A DNA stretch of 64,000 bases from Prolixibacteraceae bacterium (GTDB lineage Bacteria > Bacteroidota > Bacteroidia > Bacteroidales > Prolixibacteraceae). Below the pieces are notes generated by a model that made no database searches, was not told the origin of the DNA, and saw only the letters and a list, made by a program, of their open reading frames with translations. Location of the stretch: positions 1-64,000 of the forward strand of contig JAFLKN010000001.1 in NCBI GenBank assembly GCA_019163175.1, read 5' to 3'. How positions within the stretch are numbered: position 1 is the stretch's first letter; the number at the start of each line of letters is the position of its first letter. Position numbers and translations under genes: made by a program. Of this stretch, positions 8,112 through 16,857 are shown piece after piece.

Positions 8112-9157
8112 CCGGATTAGCAAAACATACGCATTGGAGCAAGTGGAAATGCCCATCGAATATTGCATTGGTGAAATACTGGGGCAAACGCGATTTTCAG
8201 AAACCGATGAATCCCTCGCTGAGTTTTGTGCTTCAAAATGCTTTTACTGAAACATCGGTCGAATTGCATAAAGAGGGAGATCAGAAAGTTGAATTTTATT
8301 TTGAGGGTGAAATCAGTGCGTTTGGTAGCCGTATCGAGAAATATCTGGATCATATTTCTACCAAATTCCCTTGGGTAAACAGGTATAATTTCCGGATTCA
8401 CAGTCACAATAGTTTTCCTCATTCAGCCGGAATTGCTTCTTCCGCTTCGTCGTTCGGGGCGCTGGCTCTGTGTTTGACCGAACTCGATTTTGCACTTTTG
8501 GGAAAGGAACCCGATACGCATGAATTTTGGCAAAAGGCTTCGGAATTGGCTCGAATAGGCAGTGGAAGCGCTTGCCGATCGGTTTATTCCGGCTTTTCAA
8601 TTTGGGGCAACACTCAGTTATTCGAATCGAGCAGCGACGATCATGCTATTGCGCTGACTGAAGGAGTTCATCGGGTATTTTATGGATTGCGTGATGCCAT
8701 ACTGATGGTCGATTCGGGAACTAAAGAAGTGTCGAGTTCGGTTGGGCATAAGTTAATGGATGAACATTTTTATCAGCGTTCGCGTATTGCGCAGGCTCAC
8801 GAAAATATCAATGAGCTTTATTTGGCCTTGCTTACCGGTGATCCTGAAAAATTTGTTGCTGTTGTTGAAAATGAGGCATTGAGTTTACATGCTATGATGA
8901 TGACATCCAATCCTTCGTTTTTGCTGCTGAAACCGAATAGTCTGGAGCTCATTAACCGGATTCGGCGTTTTCGGGAAAAGACACAGATCCCGGTTTGTTT
9001 TACCATTGATGCCGGACCAAATATCCATTTGTTGTATTTTCAGGAAAATGAAATGGATGTGAAAGCGTTTATTGAGCGCGAATTGCTTGCTTTTTGTGAA
9101 AATGGGAAATGGATTGACGACCAAATTGGTAGGGGACCTGAAAGATTAATTAACTGA
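8108..9157 (+). CDS. mvaD: Diphosphomevalonate decarboxylase
   Basis: A 349-residue GHMP-fold decarboxylase. The start at 8108 overlaps the previous stop as ATGA; an in-frame ATG at 8075 would extend it into the kinase gene. Signature segments are PSNIALVKYWGKRD (16-29), AGIASSASSFGALA (107-120), GSGSACRS (151-158) and FTIDAGPN with catalytic D301, equivalent to Asp302 of the yeast enzyme. It converts mevalonate 5-diphosphate and ATP to isopentenyl diphosphate, CO2 and ADP. A mevalonate 3,5-bisphosphate decarboxylase is the related alternative, but gene context favours the classical pathway. Confidence 0.9.
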   Translation: MTGLAKHTHWSKWKCPSNIALVKYWGKRDFQKPMNPSLSFVLQNAFTETSVELHKEGDQKVEFYFEGEISAFGSRIEKYLDHISTKFPWVNRYNFRIHSHNSFPHSAGIASSASSFGALALCLTELDFALLGKEPDTHEFWQKASELARIGSGSACRSVYSGFSIWGNTQLFESSSDDHAIALTEGVHRVFYGLRDAILMVDSGTKEVSSSVGHKLMDEHFYQRSRIAQAHENINELYLALLTGDPEKFVAVVENEALSLHAMMMTSNPSFLLLKPNSLELINRIRRFREKTQIPVCFTIDAGPNIHLLYFQENEMDVKAFIERELLAFCENGKWIDDQIGRGPERLIN

Positions 9158-9159
9158 TT

Positions 9160-9217
9160 CGAGTTGCGAGTTTCGTGTTGATAAAAGCCCGTAACCTGTA
9201 TCTCGTAACCCGAAACA
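9160..9217. repeat. Degenerate spacer repeat
   Basis: The gap before the mevalonate kinase gene contains CGTAACC twice in direct order, and a GAGTT..GAGTTTCG block that partly mirrors the later CTCGTAACCCGAAAC. It looks like a decayed inverted repeat of the kind seen in the other gaps of this cluster. Confidence 0.3.
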
Positions 9218-9229
9218 AAAGTTTGAAAC

Positions 9230-10144
9230 ATGGAACATGGAACTATATTTAACTCGAAACTGCTTCTATTTGGCGAATATGGATTGATGTACAATTCAAT
9301 GGCTTTATCGGTTCCGTTTCTGAAGTTTTCGGGTTTCCTGGATTTTGATAGGAATCATTCACATGTTGAAAGTACCGCTGAAATCCGGAAGTTTTACGAT
9401 CATCTGAAATCGGCTGATTCCAATAAGGAACTGCATTTCTCGTTCGATTTGCCCAGACTTGAAAACGATCTTGAAAACGGACTCTTCTTTAATTCCAATA
9501 TTCCTCAGCAATATGGATTGGGAAGTTCGGGAGCTTTGGTCGCCGCTCTATTTGGCAAGTATGCGTTTCCTTCTAATCTGGGAAATAATCTCTCCCCGGA
9601 TATTCTAAAAGCCAACTTTGCTGTGCTTGAAAGCTTTTTTCATGGAAAAAGCTCGGGGCTCGATCCGCTGATTTCATACCTGAATAAACCAATTTTAATT
9701 GACTCTCAAAAACAGATTGTTCCTGTTGATTTTGATTTGCAAAAGGCGGGTTTGGCAGTTGCTCTAATTGATACCAAAACAACCGGTGCAACAGGTCCGC
9801 TGGTGAAACATTTTATCGACCTTTTTAATTTTCCGGAGTTTGCACAAGCTTTTGAAGGTCAATTTATTCCGGCAAATAATGGCTGCATTGAATCTTTGCT
9901 GAATGGCGACAAACAGAATTTCTTTTTGCATCTGGAAAAACTGGTCAAGTTTCAATTGTATCATTTTCATGAGATGATTCCTGCAGGTTTCCATCGGGTA
10001 ATTTCTTTTGCGCATTGCAGCAAAGTATATATCAAACTGCTGGGATCGGGTGGGGGTGGTTTTTTGTTAGCTATTGCCGAATCGGAAAAGATAATGAATG
10101 ATTGGGCGGAAAAGAGGGGAGTTTGTGTGGAAAAAGTAATTTGA
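9230..10144 (+). CDS. mvk: Mevalonate kinase
   Basis: A 304-residue GHMP kinase. It has NSKLLLFGEYGLMYNS at the N-terminus (8-23), the ATP loop YGLGSSGALVAAL (95-107), FHGKSSGLDPL (137-147) with D145 as probable catalytic base (compare the HG.PSG.D motif of mevalonate kinases), and a glycine-rich KLLGSGGGGFLLA near the C-terminus. It phosphorylates mevalonate to mevalonate 5-phosphate. It is the last gene of the mevalonate cluster, 72 bases after the decarboxylase, and is followed by a change of strand. Confidence 0.85.
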   Translation: MEHGTIFNSKLLLFGEYGLMYNSMALSVPFLKFSGFLDFDRNHSHVESTAEIRKFYDHLKSADSNKELHFSFDLPRLENDLENGLFFNSNIPQQYGLGSSGALVAALFGKYAFPSNLGNNLSPDILKANFAVLESFFHGKSSGLDPLISYLNKPILIDSQKQIVPVDFDLQKAGLAVALIDTKTTGATGPLVKHFIDLFNFPEFAQAFEGQFIPANNGCIESLLNGDKQNFFLHLEKLVKFQLYHFHEMIPAGFHRVISFAHCSKVYIKLLGSGGGGFLLAIAESEKIMNDWAEKRGVCVEKVI

Positions 10145-10224
10145 TTCCGAATGATTATTTTTAAGACTTAGGACATTCCAAACGGCTACTGTGCTGCCTG
10201 ATAAATCTACGAAATCCATTTCGT

Positions 10225-10326
10225 ATGATTAATTTGGCCGAGACATGGCATCAACATTTCTGTTTCAAAAAACTGGATAGGTGGGTCGAGTACATTGTTG
10301 GCTTTTACAACACGAAAAAGCAATAG
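10225..10326 (+). pseudogene. Possible insertion-sequence transposase C-terminal remnant
   Basis: A 33-codon open stretch ending in TAG has KKLDRWVEYIVGFYNTKK, which resembles the end of an integrase-core transposase (a W..YI.FYN.K pattern). There is no upstream catalytic part and no terminal repeat visible. The 256-base gap between the convergent mvk and M16 genes holds only this and a hairpin. The call rests on a short stretch and may be chance. Confidence 0.25.
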
Positions 10327-10349
10327 TTAGTTTTCATTTTGAACAAAAT

Positions 10350-10379
10350 GGCCATCTCTTCGTGTTAGAAGAGACGGCC
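10350..10379. terminator. Hairpin between convergent genes
   Basis: GGCCATCTCTTC (10350-10361) pairs with GAAGAGACGGCC (10368-10379) with one mismatch and a 6-base loop. It lies just beyond the stop of the minus-strand M16 gene and downstream of mvk, so it could end transcripts from both sides, although T-runs are weak. Confidence 0.55.
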
Positions 10380-10400
10380 GTCAATTATTAAATGTATGCT

Positions 10401-13211
10401 TTATTTGCCTAGATTGACCAGTATTGGTTTCCCAAACCCGATTTCTTCAAGTGCGTTCAATTGAGTTTTGGCGTCGCCCACCACCACATAATACATTTTC
10501 TGTGGGTCGATGTATTTTTTGGCAAGTTCCATTTCTTTGTCAACGGTAAGATCTTTAATAAACGCCTCTTCCTGCTTAATATATTCTGCCGGAAGGTTAT
10601 AAGCTGACATCTCATTCAGCATGTTCAGTAAATCGCGTAATGTTTCGAAACGAAGCGCATTCCCTTTCAGAAGCGATGATTTTGTAAAATTTACATATTC
10701 CGGCGGAATGCTGTTCCGGTATTTCTCCATTTCTTTTTTGAAAATGGAGACTGATTCTAATGTTGAATTGGTCCGTACTTTTGAAGATGCGGTGAAGGCT
10801 CCAAAATTCGTACCACCCTGAAAGTTTGATCTTGCTCCGTATGTAAATCCTTTTTCTTCACGCAGAATAAGATTGAATACTCCGTTAAATGATCCGCCGA
10901 GTTTGTAGTTGGCCACAGTGGCAGGGTAAAAATCAGGATTTGTTCTCGGAATTGAAGGAGTGCCGATGGAAATAACTGATTGTTTGGCTCCGGGAACATC
11001 AACAAAATAAATTTGCGATTTTTCAGGAGCTTCAGGGATTTTTATTTCCGGCATCTCCACTTTTTTTGCCTGCCATTTCGTGTTTAGACCTGCAAGTGCG
11101 GCTAAAACTTTTTGCTGTTCAACATCACCCACAATCAAAAAGTTGGAAACGGATGGTGAGAAATACCTTTTGTAATATTCCTTCAGATCATTCATTGTTA
11201 TTGAAGATACTGATTTCTCTGTGCCTGAAGCATCGATGGCGAGAATATTATCACCGTAAATCAGTTTATTAAGCGTGCTTGATGCCAGATAATCGGGACT
11301 TGCGGCATTGCGCTTCAGTCCATTTATGATGCGGCTTTTAGCTAGCGCAAATTGTTCTTCATCCCAACGGGGTTCCAAAAGTATTTCTTCGACAAGTGCC
11401 AACGTTTTTTCAAAGTTTCTGGCTAGTGTACTGACATCTATGGAAATGTTTTCATTTCCTGAAGATACCCGGATGGAAGCTCCAAGTAAGTCGATAGCAT
11501 CTTCCAGTTGTTCAGGAGTTTTATTCTTAGTTCCTTCATTAAGCATGGTCGCCAGCAAGTTGGCAACACCGGCTTTTTCAACTTTATCGAGGAGGCGACC
11601 ACCATTAATTACAATTGAATACTGAATCAGTGGGAGTTCATTTTGTTTGATACCCCAAATTTTCATCCCGTTTGAAAGTGAAAGGTTCCAGGGTTTCGGA
11701 ATTGTTACTTCAGGGTCATTACCAAGCGGAGGCATGACGGTGCGGTCGAACTTCGTCGGAGTTTTTACAATTTTTTCTTCGGCAGTAGCATCAGCTTTCA
11801 CTTCGGCTGCCTTGGTAACATCTTCTTCAACAATACCGGCATTTGCCGACCCTTCTGCAACCAGCTTTGTTTCCCCTTTTGGAACGAAACTGGTTTCTAC
11901 AAAATTCTTTCCCTTGATGTATTTTTCATAGACTGCCTTTATTTCGGCCATGGTTACCGACTGATTGTTGGCCAGATCTTTTTTGTAAAATTCCGGATCG
12001 CCGGTATTCATCGCATATTCGGCAAGGGTAAACGCTTTTCCCTGTGCGCTGGAAAATCGGTTGTAGAAACCAGTTTCATTTCCGGCCTTAATTCGTGTCA
12101 AATCTTCTTCTGAAAATCCATCTTTCTCAAATTTGGTAAATCCTTCGAAAATTGCCTTTTCAACCTCAGTCAGATTAACTCCGGGATTGGCATTGACTGA
12201 AATCGTAAATGAACCGGCAAGTTCCTGCGAACCATTCCGAGTCATGACCCGAGAGGTTAGTTTTTTGTCTTTAACCAACACGGTATAAAGTGGTGATTTT
12301 TTGCTTCCCGCTAATAGTTCTCCAAGAAAATTAAGTGCATACGACTCCTTTGAATATCTTTCGACAGTTGGAAATACCATGGTGAGCAAAGGAGCTTTGG
12401 CAAAATTATCCTCGTGGCAAAGCCTAATGGTTGATGCCAGTGTGATAGGCATGGGTGGACGTTTCTCAATTTTTTCGCCTGAAGGAATTTCGCCAAAATA
12501 TTTTTCTACCATTTTCTTCACCTCAGGCTTATTGATGTCGCCTGAAATTACGAGATAAGCATTGTTAGGAGAATAGAATTTTCGGTGAAAAGCCTTTACA
12601 TCATCAACAGTGGCATTGGTCAGGTCTTCCATTTCACCAATTACAGTCCAACTGTAAGGATGCCCTTTAGGGTAAAGATTTTTATAAATAAGACCGTAGT
12701 TGAACCCATAGGGAGCATTATCAACACTCTGGCGTTTTTCGTTTTGAACCACATTCTGCTGATTAGCAAGTGCCGTCTTGGTAACGGTATTTTCAAGGTA
12801 TCCCATTCGGTCAGATTCTAGCCATAATGCCATTTCCAGAGCATTTTTCGGCACAACTTCGTAATAGTTGGTTCTGTCCTGGCTGGTACTGCCATTCAGA
12901 TCGCCCCCGGCACCCTGAATATTTTTGAACAACTGGTCTTCACCAACATTCTCTGATTTTTGGAACATCATGTGTTCAAAAAGGTGTGCAAACCCGGTTT
13001 TGCCTGCGGTTTCGCGGCTCGATCCGACATGATAATAAACCGCTACAGAAGCAATCGGATCGGAATGATCTTCGTGCAGAACAACGGTCAGCCCGTTATT
13101 TAAGCTGTATTTTTCAATTGGTATTGAAAATCCTTTTTCTTTACTTAAAGCTGGATAAGAAAGCAGGGTTAAGGCCAATATGATCATTGGCAGAATCATT
13201 GGTTTTTTCAT
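10401..13211 (-). CDS. Secreted M16 family zinc metallopeptidase, two-domain
   Basis: A 936-residue protein with an N-terminal signal sequence (hydrophobic 6-22). The first M16 domain has the inverted zinc motif HLFEH (H76, E79, H80) and a downstream glutamate in VVQNEKRQ. A charged, Ala/Glu/Lys-rich linker near 460-490 separates it from a second M16 domain whose matching segment is NLLATML, without zinc ligands. This active plus inactive pair is usual for insulinase/PqqL-type peptidases, which degrade unfolded peptides inside a closed chamber. It is probably periplasmic. It stands alone, convergent with mvk and divergent from the TIM-barrel gene. Confidence 0.88.
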   Translation of the reverse strand: MKKPMILPMIILALTLLSYPALSKEKGFSIPIEKYSLNNGLTVVLHEDHSDPIASVAVYYHVGSSRETAGKTGFAHLFEHMMFQKSENVGEDQLFKNIQGAGGDLNGSTSQDRTNYYEVVPKNALEMALWLESDRMGYLENTVTKTALANQQNVVQNEKRQSVDNAPYGFNYGLIYKNLYPKGHPYSWTVIGEMEDLTNATVDDVKAFHRKFYSPNNAYLVISGDINKPEVKKMVEKYFGEIPSGEKIEKRPPMPITLASTIRLCHEDNFAKAPLLTMVFPTVERYSKESYALNFLGELLAGSKKSPLYTVLVKDKKLTSRVMTRNGSQELAGSFTISVNANPGVNLTEVEKAIFEGFTKFEKDGFSEEDLTRIKAGNETGFYNRFSSAQGKAFTLAEYAMNTGDPEFYKKDLANNQSVTMAEIKAVYEKYIKGKNFVETSFVPKGETKLVAEGSANAGIVEEDVTKAAEVKADATAEEKIVKTPTKFDRTVMPPLGNDPEVTIPKPWNLSLSNGMKIWGIKQNELPLIQYSIVINGGRLLDKVEKAGVANLLATMLNEGTKNKTPEQLEDAIDLLGASIRVSSGNENISIDVSTLARNFEKTLALVEEILLEPRWDEEQFALAKSRIINGLKRNAASPDYLASSTLNKLIYGDNILAIDASGTEKSVSSITMNDLKEYYKRYFSPSVSNFLIVGDVEQQKVLAALAGLNTKWQAKKVEMPEIKIPEAPEKSQIYFVDVPGAKQSVISIGTPSIPRTNPDFYPATVANYKLGGSFNGVFNLILREEKGFTYGARSNFQGGTNFGAFTASSKVRTNSTLESVSIFKKEMEKYRNSIPPEYVNFTKSSLLKGNALRFETLRDLLNMLNEMSAYNLPAEYIKQEEAFIKDLTVDKEMELAKKYIDPQKMYYVVVGDAKTQLNALEEIGFGKPILVNLGK

Positions 13212-13460
13212 ATAAAGGAGATCTAAGGTTAATTGGGTTTTCGAAATTCGAAGCGAAAGGTAAAATAAAAACAGGAGTTATTTAATGGGGATTTATCAGA
13301 AAATAACCTTCAGAATATAAACATGCAATTCGCCAACCAGTAATTCCTGAGATGTCAATTTGGAACACTATTCTCACATACTCTACATTTAACTTGAGAG
13401 TCCTGATTAATGGATCGATTTTCCGGATACATGACTGAGGTGCATGTATCTTCCTTTGGC

Positions 13461-13468
13461 TATATTTG
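13461..13468 (+). promoter_or_regulatory. Candidate -7 box for the TIM-barrel gene
   Basis: TATATTTG fits the Bacteroidota -7 consensus TAnnTTTG and lies 38 bases before the ATG at 13507. No good TTTG lies at the -33 spacing. The rest of the 295-base gap (13212-13506) shows nothing recognisable. Confidence 0.45.
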
Positions 13469-13506
13469 TACATCGACACATCAAACGAACTGAAAGGGAA
13501 TATTTT

Positions 13507-14442
13507 ATGAAACGGCGAAACTTTATCTCATTATCAGCTTCAGGAATGGCAGCACTAACTGTAATGCCAAGTGGCTTGGTGGCTGAAACAAAGACAGAAT
13601 CGCGGGTTCGTTTGGGTGGGCCTGTTTTCGAAAAATACAATTCTCCGGATGAGTGGATTGCAGAGCTTAAGAAACTGGGATATCGTGCCGCCTATTGCCC
13701 CATCTCGATTGGAGCAAATTCAAAGCTGATTGATGCTTACAAAATGGCTGCTGCAAAGAGTGACATTGTGATTGCCGAAGTCGGTGCCTGGAGTAACCCG
13801 ATTGATCCCGATCAGGAAAAAGCCGGAAAGGCCATTCGAAAATGTACAGATTCGTTAGCTCTGGCCGATGAGATTGGTGCCAACTGTTGCGTAAATGTGA
13901 GTGGTTCGCGAAATCCGAAATACTGGGCTGGTCCGCACAAGGATAATCTGACCAATGACACCTTTGATTTGATCGTTGAAACAACCCGAAAAATAATTGA
14001 TGCTGTAAATCCAAAGCATACTTTTTTTACGCTGGAATGTATGCCTTGGTCTTTTCCCGATTCTGCCGATTCTTACCTGAAACTCATAAAAGCCATCGAC
14101 CGCAAACAGTTTGGGGTACACCTCGACCCGATGAATTTAATAACCAGTCCGCAAATTTTTTACCGGAATGGCGAAATGATCCGCGATTGTTTCCGCAAAC
14201 TCGGGCCACAAATCAGGAGTTGCCATGCTAAAGACATCACACTTCGTGAAGACAATGCAGTTCCACAGTTGGATGAAATCCTTGCAGGAAAGGGAATGCT
14301 TGATTATCATGTGTTTTTGGCTGAATTAGCCAAACTGAAAGATGTACCGCTGATGATGGAACATTTGAAAACTGCCGATGAATACACTCAGGCAGCAACT
14401 TATATCCGCTCGGTTGGGAAGGACATGAACATTACCTTATAA
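13507..14442 (+). CDS. Exported sugar phosphate isomerase/epimerase-like TIM-barrel protein
   Basis: A 311-residue protein whose preferred start (ATG 13507) gives a clear twin-arginine-like signal, KRRNFISLSASGMAAL. An upstream in-frame start at 13444 would bury this signal and precede the candidate promoter. The mature part looks like a xylose isomerase-like barrel: TLECMPW, FGVHLDPMN and RSCHAKDI carry Glu, Asp and His at places where this superfamily binds a divalent metal. Substrate unknown; such proteins often act on sugars or inositols in the periplasm. No sugar genes adjoin it. Confidence 0.75.
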   Translation: MKRRNFISLSASGMAALTVMPSGLVAETKTESRVRLGGPVFEKYNSPDEWIAELKKLGYRAAYCPISIGANSKLIDAYKMAAAKSDIVIAEVGAWSNPIDPDQEKAGKAIRKCTDSLALADEIGANCCVNVSGSRNPKYWAGPHKDNLTNDTFDLIVETTRKIIDAVNPKHTFFTLECMPWSFPDSADSYLKLIKAIDRKQFGVHLDPMNLITSPQIFYRNGEMIRDCFRKLGPQIRSCHAKDITLREDNAVPQLDEILAGKGMLDYHVFLAELAKLKDVPLMMEHLKTADEYTQAATYIRSVGKDMNITL

Positions 14443-14452
14443 TCTATTAAAA

Positions 14453-14490
14453 AGTAATCCTGGCAGAATCAAATCTCTGCCAGGATTACT
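14453..14490. terminator. Bidirectional terminator hairpin
   Basis: AGTAATCCTGGCAGA (14453-14467) pairs perfectly with TCTGCCAGGATTACT (14476-14490). It lies between the convergent TIM-barrel and lipoprotein genes, 11 bases after one stop and 3 bases from the other. Confidence 0.8.
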
Positions 14491-14492
14491 GT

Positions 14493-15050
14493 CTATTTTC
14501 TTGTCAGCACATAACTTCTGTAAAATCCGTAGCTACCTCCGGAACCCATCGATATGGTGGTTCGCCTCCACCCAGAGAATTTAACTTTATTTTCTTGCCT
14601 GATTTGAAGATCGAGATATAAATCCAAATACTTATGACCTGTTGGATCTTTAACAGGCGGCATTGTAAAAATGGTAATTACTTTTTCCTGATTTACTGAC
14701 TTAAAGTTATATGGAACCCATGCCAATGTGTCAATTCGGGCCTTGCCATTTTTTGTGTACCGGTGAATCATCAAACCTGAGCCATATCCACTTTCTGCTT
14801 CGTTGGGACTCTTAAATTCGATAGTTCCATAATTTAGAAAAGTTGAATCACTGGTTACATTACTAATTCCGCTGGAAAGAACATCGGTTTTCAAAACGAG
14901 GGAATCAACTTTCCAAACACCACCTTCAGTAAATATCCTGACGGTTTTATCCGTCTCTGACTCCAGTAGTTCATCAATTTTTTCGCAAGAAAAAAGCCCC
15001 ATTAAAAAAAACATTCCTAGAATGAGGATTATATTACTTTTTGTTTTCAT
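14493..15050 (-). CDS. Lipoprotein of unknown function
   Basis: A 185-residue protein with a lipoprotein signal: hydrophobic residues 8-20, then LFSC with C22 as the lipidated cysteine, followed by EKIDELLESE. The acidic residues after the cysteine suggest outer-membrane, possibly surface, location in this phylum. The rest is predicted beta-rich, with no motif I recognise. It sits 27 bases downstream of the secreted repeat-protein gene on the same strand, so the two may be co-expressed. Confidence 0.6.
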   Translation of the reverse strand: MKTKSNIILILGMFFLMGLFSCEKIDELLESETDKTVRIFTEGGVWKVDSLVLKTDVLSSGISNVTSDSTFLNYGTIEFKSPNEAESGYGSGLMIHRYTKNGKARIDTLAWVPYNFKSVNQEKVITIFTMPPVKDPTGHKYLDLYLDLQIRQENKVKFSGWRRTTISMGSGGSYGFYRSYVLTRK

Positions 15051-15077
15051 GGATATAAAAATTAGGATTTAATGATT

Positions 15078-16319
15078 TTATTGGACAACAATCATTTTTC
15101 GGGTTTCCACAGAATTTCCGGCAACCAGTTTAACCAGGTACACTCCGGAAAGAAGCTGAGAATCGCTAATTGAAACCAGATAATCATAGTTGCCGCTTTC
15201 CTGAAACTCATTGACGATTGTCTTGACCACCGAGCCTGATAAATTTGATATGGTTAACGCCACCGGAGCAGCTTTCGACAAAGAATAACTTATGGTGGTT
15301 TGCCCACTGACCGGGTTTGGGTAATTCTGCATCAACCGCGATTCAAATTGTGCTTCAGGAGTATGAATTCTGGCTGAGGTTATTCCAAAATCAGAAAAAT
15401 TTCGTCTCCACACACTTCCAGACTGGAGCACATAAAGTTCCTGTTTGCCGGCAGATAAAAAAGTAGCATAACTTGTCCGGGTAAAACCGGTGCTGGCATC
15501 AGTCCAATTGTCACCCATATCTTTTGATATGTACACACCATAATCATTCCCGGCAAAAACAGTTGTGCCAACTGTGGCTAAAGTTGCAATCGGAACCGAA
15601 GGTAATCCTTTGAATGCCCCAGTCCAGTTTGTTCCTGAATTTACCGACCGATATACATTACTCCCCGAATTTGAAATTCCTGCAAACAGGTTTGTTATAC
15701 CCGATTTGTCTTTCAGATAAACTAGCGAAGAAATGGTGTTGTTAATAATCCCTGAATTTGCATCAATCCAATTTTTATTGGTTTTATCGTACTTGTAAAC
15801 ACGTTGCACTCCGGCAAAAAGATCGGTCTCAGTAGCCAGCAAAGGTTGCGCAACCAGGCTATATATTCCGGTATTATGCTGAGTCCAGGAATTGCCATTA
15901 TCTGTTGACATATAGATTCCTTTGTTTGTTGAGGAGGCAAATAGTTTATTGTCGAATTTTACGATGCTTCTGATTATGGTTGTTGTTGAAATGCCATTGT
16001 TGGCAGTTAACCAGTTACTTCCGTTATCGGTTGAGCGGAATAATCCACCGCTGGCAGTACCGGCAAAAAGTGTATTGTCAACAGTTGAAATCGACCAGAT
16101 TTGCTTGTTCGTAATTCCGGTATTAATTTCTTTCCAGCTCGAACCCTTGTCAGTTGAGAGAAACATGCCATTTCCAACTGTTCCTAAATAAATATTATCG
16201 CCATTAACAGCCATAGAAAATGCCAATGCGCCAACAGGCATATTGCATTTTGTCCACTGTGCATTAACTGAACTAAAAACAACTGACATTAGTAAAAATA
16301 GAAGTAACCCTTTTCTCAT
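15078..16319 (-). CDS. Secreted propeller-like repeat protein with T9SS C-terminal sorting domain
   Basis: A 413-residue secreted protein. Residues 1-20 form a signal peptide. Residues about 25-310 contain roughly seven repeats of about 40-45 residues, each with a G(V/L)(F/Y).S.D.G..W core like BNR/sialidase-type propeller blades (for example GMFLSTDKGSSW). Residues about 335-413 form a type A T9SS tail with NYPNPVSGQTTISYSL and a final SGVYLVKLVAGNSVETRKMIVVQ-type strand pair. It is therefore probably exported across the outer membrane and anchored or released. It is a paralogue of the partial gene at the right edge. No catalytic residues of sialidases are evident; a binding role is more likely. 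Confidence 0.8.
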   Translation of the reverse strand: MRKGLLLFLLMSVVFSSVNAQWTKCNMPVGALAFSMAVNGDNIYLGTVGNGMFLSTDKGSSWKEINTGITNKQIWSISTVDNTLFAGTASGGLFRSTDNGSNWLTANNGISTTTIIRSIVKFDNKLFASSTNKGIYMSTDNGNSWTQHNTGIYSLVAQPLLATETDLFAGVQRVYKYDKTNKNWIDANSGIINNTISSLVYLKDKSGITNLFAGISNSGSNVYRSVNSGTNWTGAFKGLPSVPIATLATVGTTVFAGNDYGVYISKDMGDNWTDASTGFTRTSYATFLSAGKQELYVLQSGSVWRRNFSDFGITSARIHTPEAQFESRLMQNYPNPVSGQTTISYSLSKAAPVALTISNLSGSVVKTIVNEFQESGNYDYLVSISDSQLLSGVYLVKLVAGNSVETRKMIVVQ

Positions 16320-16448
16320 AATTTTCTCATTTTTGATTTTGAGATAAAATTAGAGTCCAGTGTGCTTTTTTAAAATACGGTAATTGTCGTATTTCAGATG
16401 ATTCGAATAAGGTTTTTTACCGATACAATGAGAAAGGAATCAGAAACT

Positions 16449-16856
16449 TTAAACCAGCATATCTAAAGATGTAGCCGCCAGTTTGTCAAAAGTATATTCC
16501 CTGATGTCTTTAAATGTTCCGCGTATGGAGCAATTCGCTTCGTCTTTGCAGTGCTCGCAGGGTTCGTAGTACTTTTCTGAAGTGCATTTTAGCATGGCAA
16601 TACTGCCTTCAAAAAGTCTGACAATTTCAAGAAGATTAACGTCTTTCGGATTTTTGATCAGGAAATAACCACCGTTTTTGCCGAGACGGCTACCTAAATA
16701 ACCGTTTTTTTTAAGTTCGAGTAAAATCGATTCAAGAAATCTTTTGGGGATTTTTTCGCTTTCAGCAATTTCGTTGATCATTAGTGTTCCTTTGCCAAAC
16801 TCTTTTGCAAGCCTAACCATTGCCAGCATCGAATATCTTGTTTTTTGTGTGAGCAT
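16449..16856 (-). CDS. Rrf2 family transcriptional regulator
   Basis: A 135-residue protein with a winged-helix N-terminus of the Rrf2 family (TRYSMLAMVRLA; IPKRFLESILLELKKNGYLGSRLGKNGGYFL). The C-terminal part has four cysteines spaced as C-x10-C-x2-C-x5-C (CTSEKYYEPCEHCKDEANC), so an Fe-S or redox-sensing site is possible. Its ATG begins one base after the stop of the Crp/Fnr gene, so the two regulators form one operon. The targets are not evident; Rrf2 proteins often control Fe-S, cysteine or nitrosative-stress genes. Confidence 0.85.
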   Translation of the reverse strand: MLTQKTRYSMLAMVRLAKEFGKGTLMINEIAESEKIPKRFLESILLELKKNGYLGSRLGKNGGYFLIKNPKDVNLLEIVRLFEGSIAMLKCTSEKYYEPCEHCKDEANCSIRGTFKDIREYTFDKLAATSLDMLV

Positions 16857-16857
16857 T

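Noticed and set aside
433-9229. CRISPR array or integron from the many small repeats in the first 10 kb
   Set aside because: The repeats are different from one another, unevenly spaced, and sit in separate intergenic gaps; no cas or integrase gene is present.
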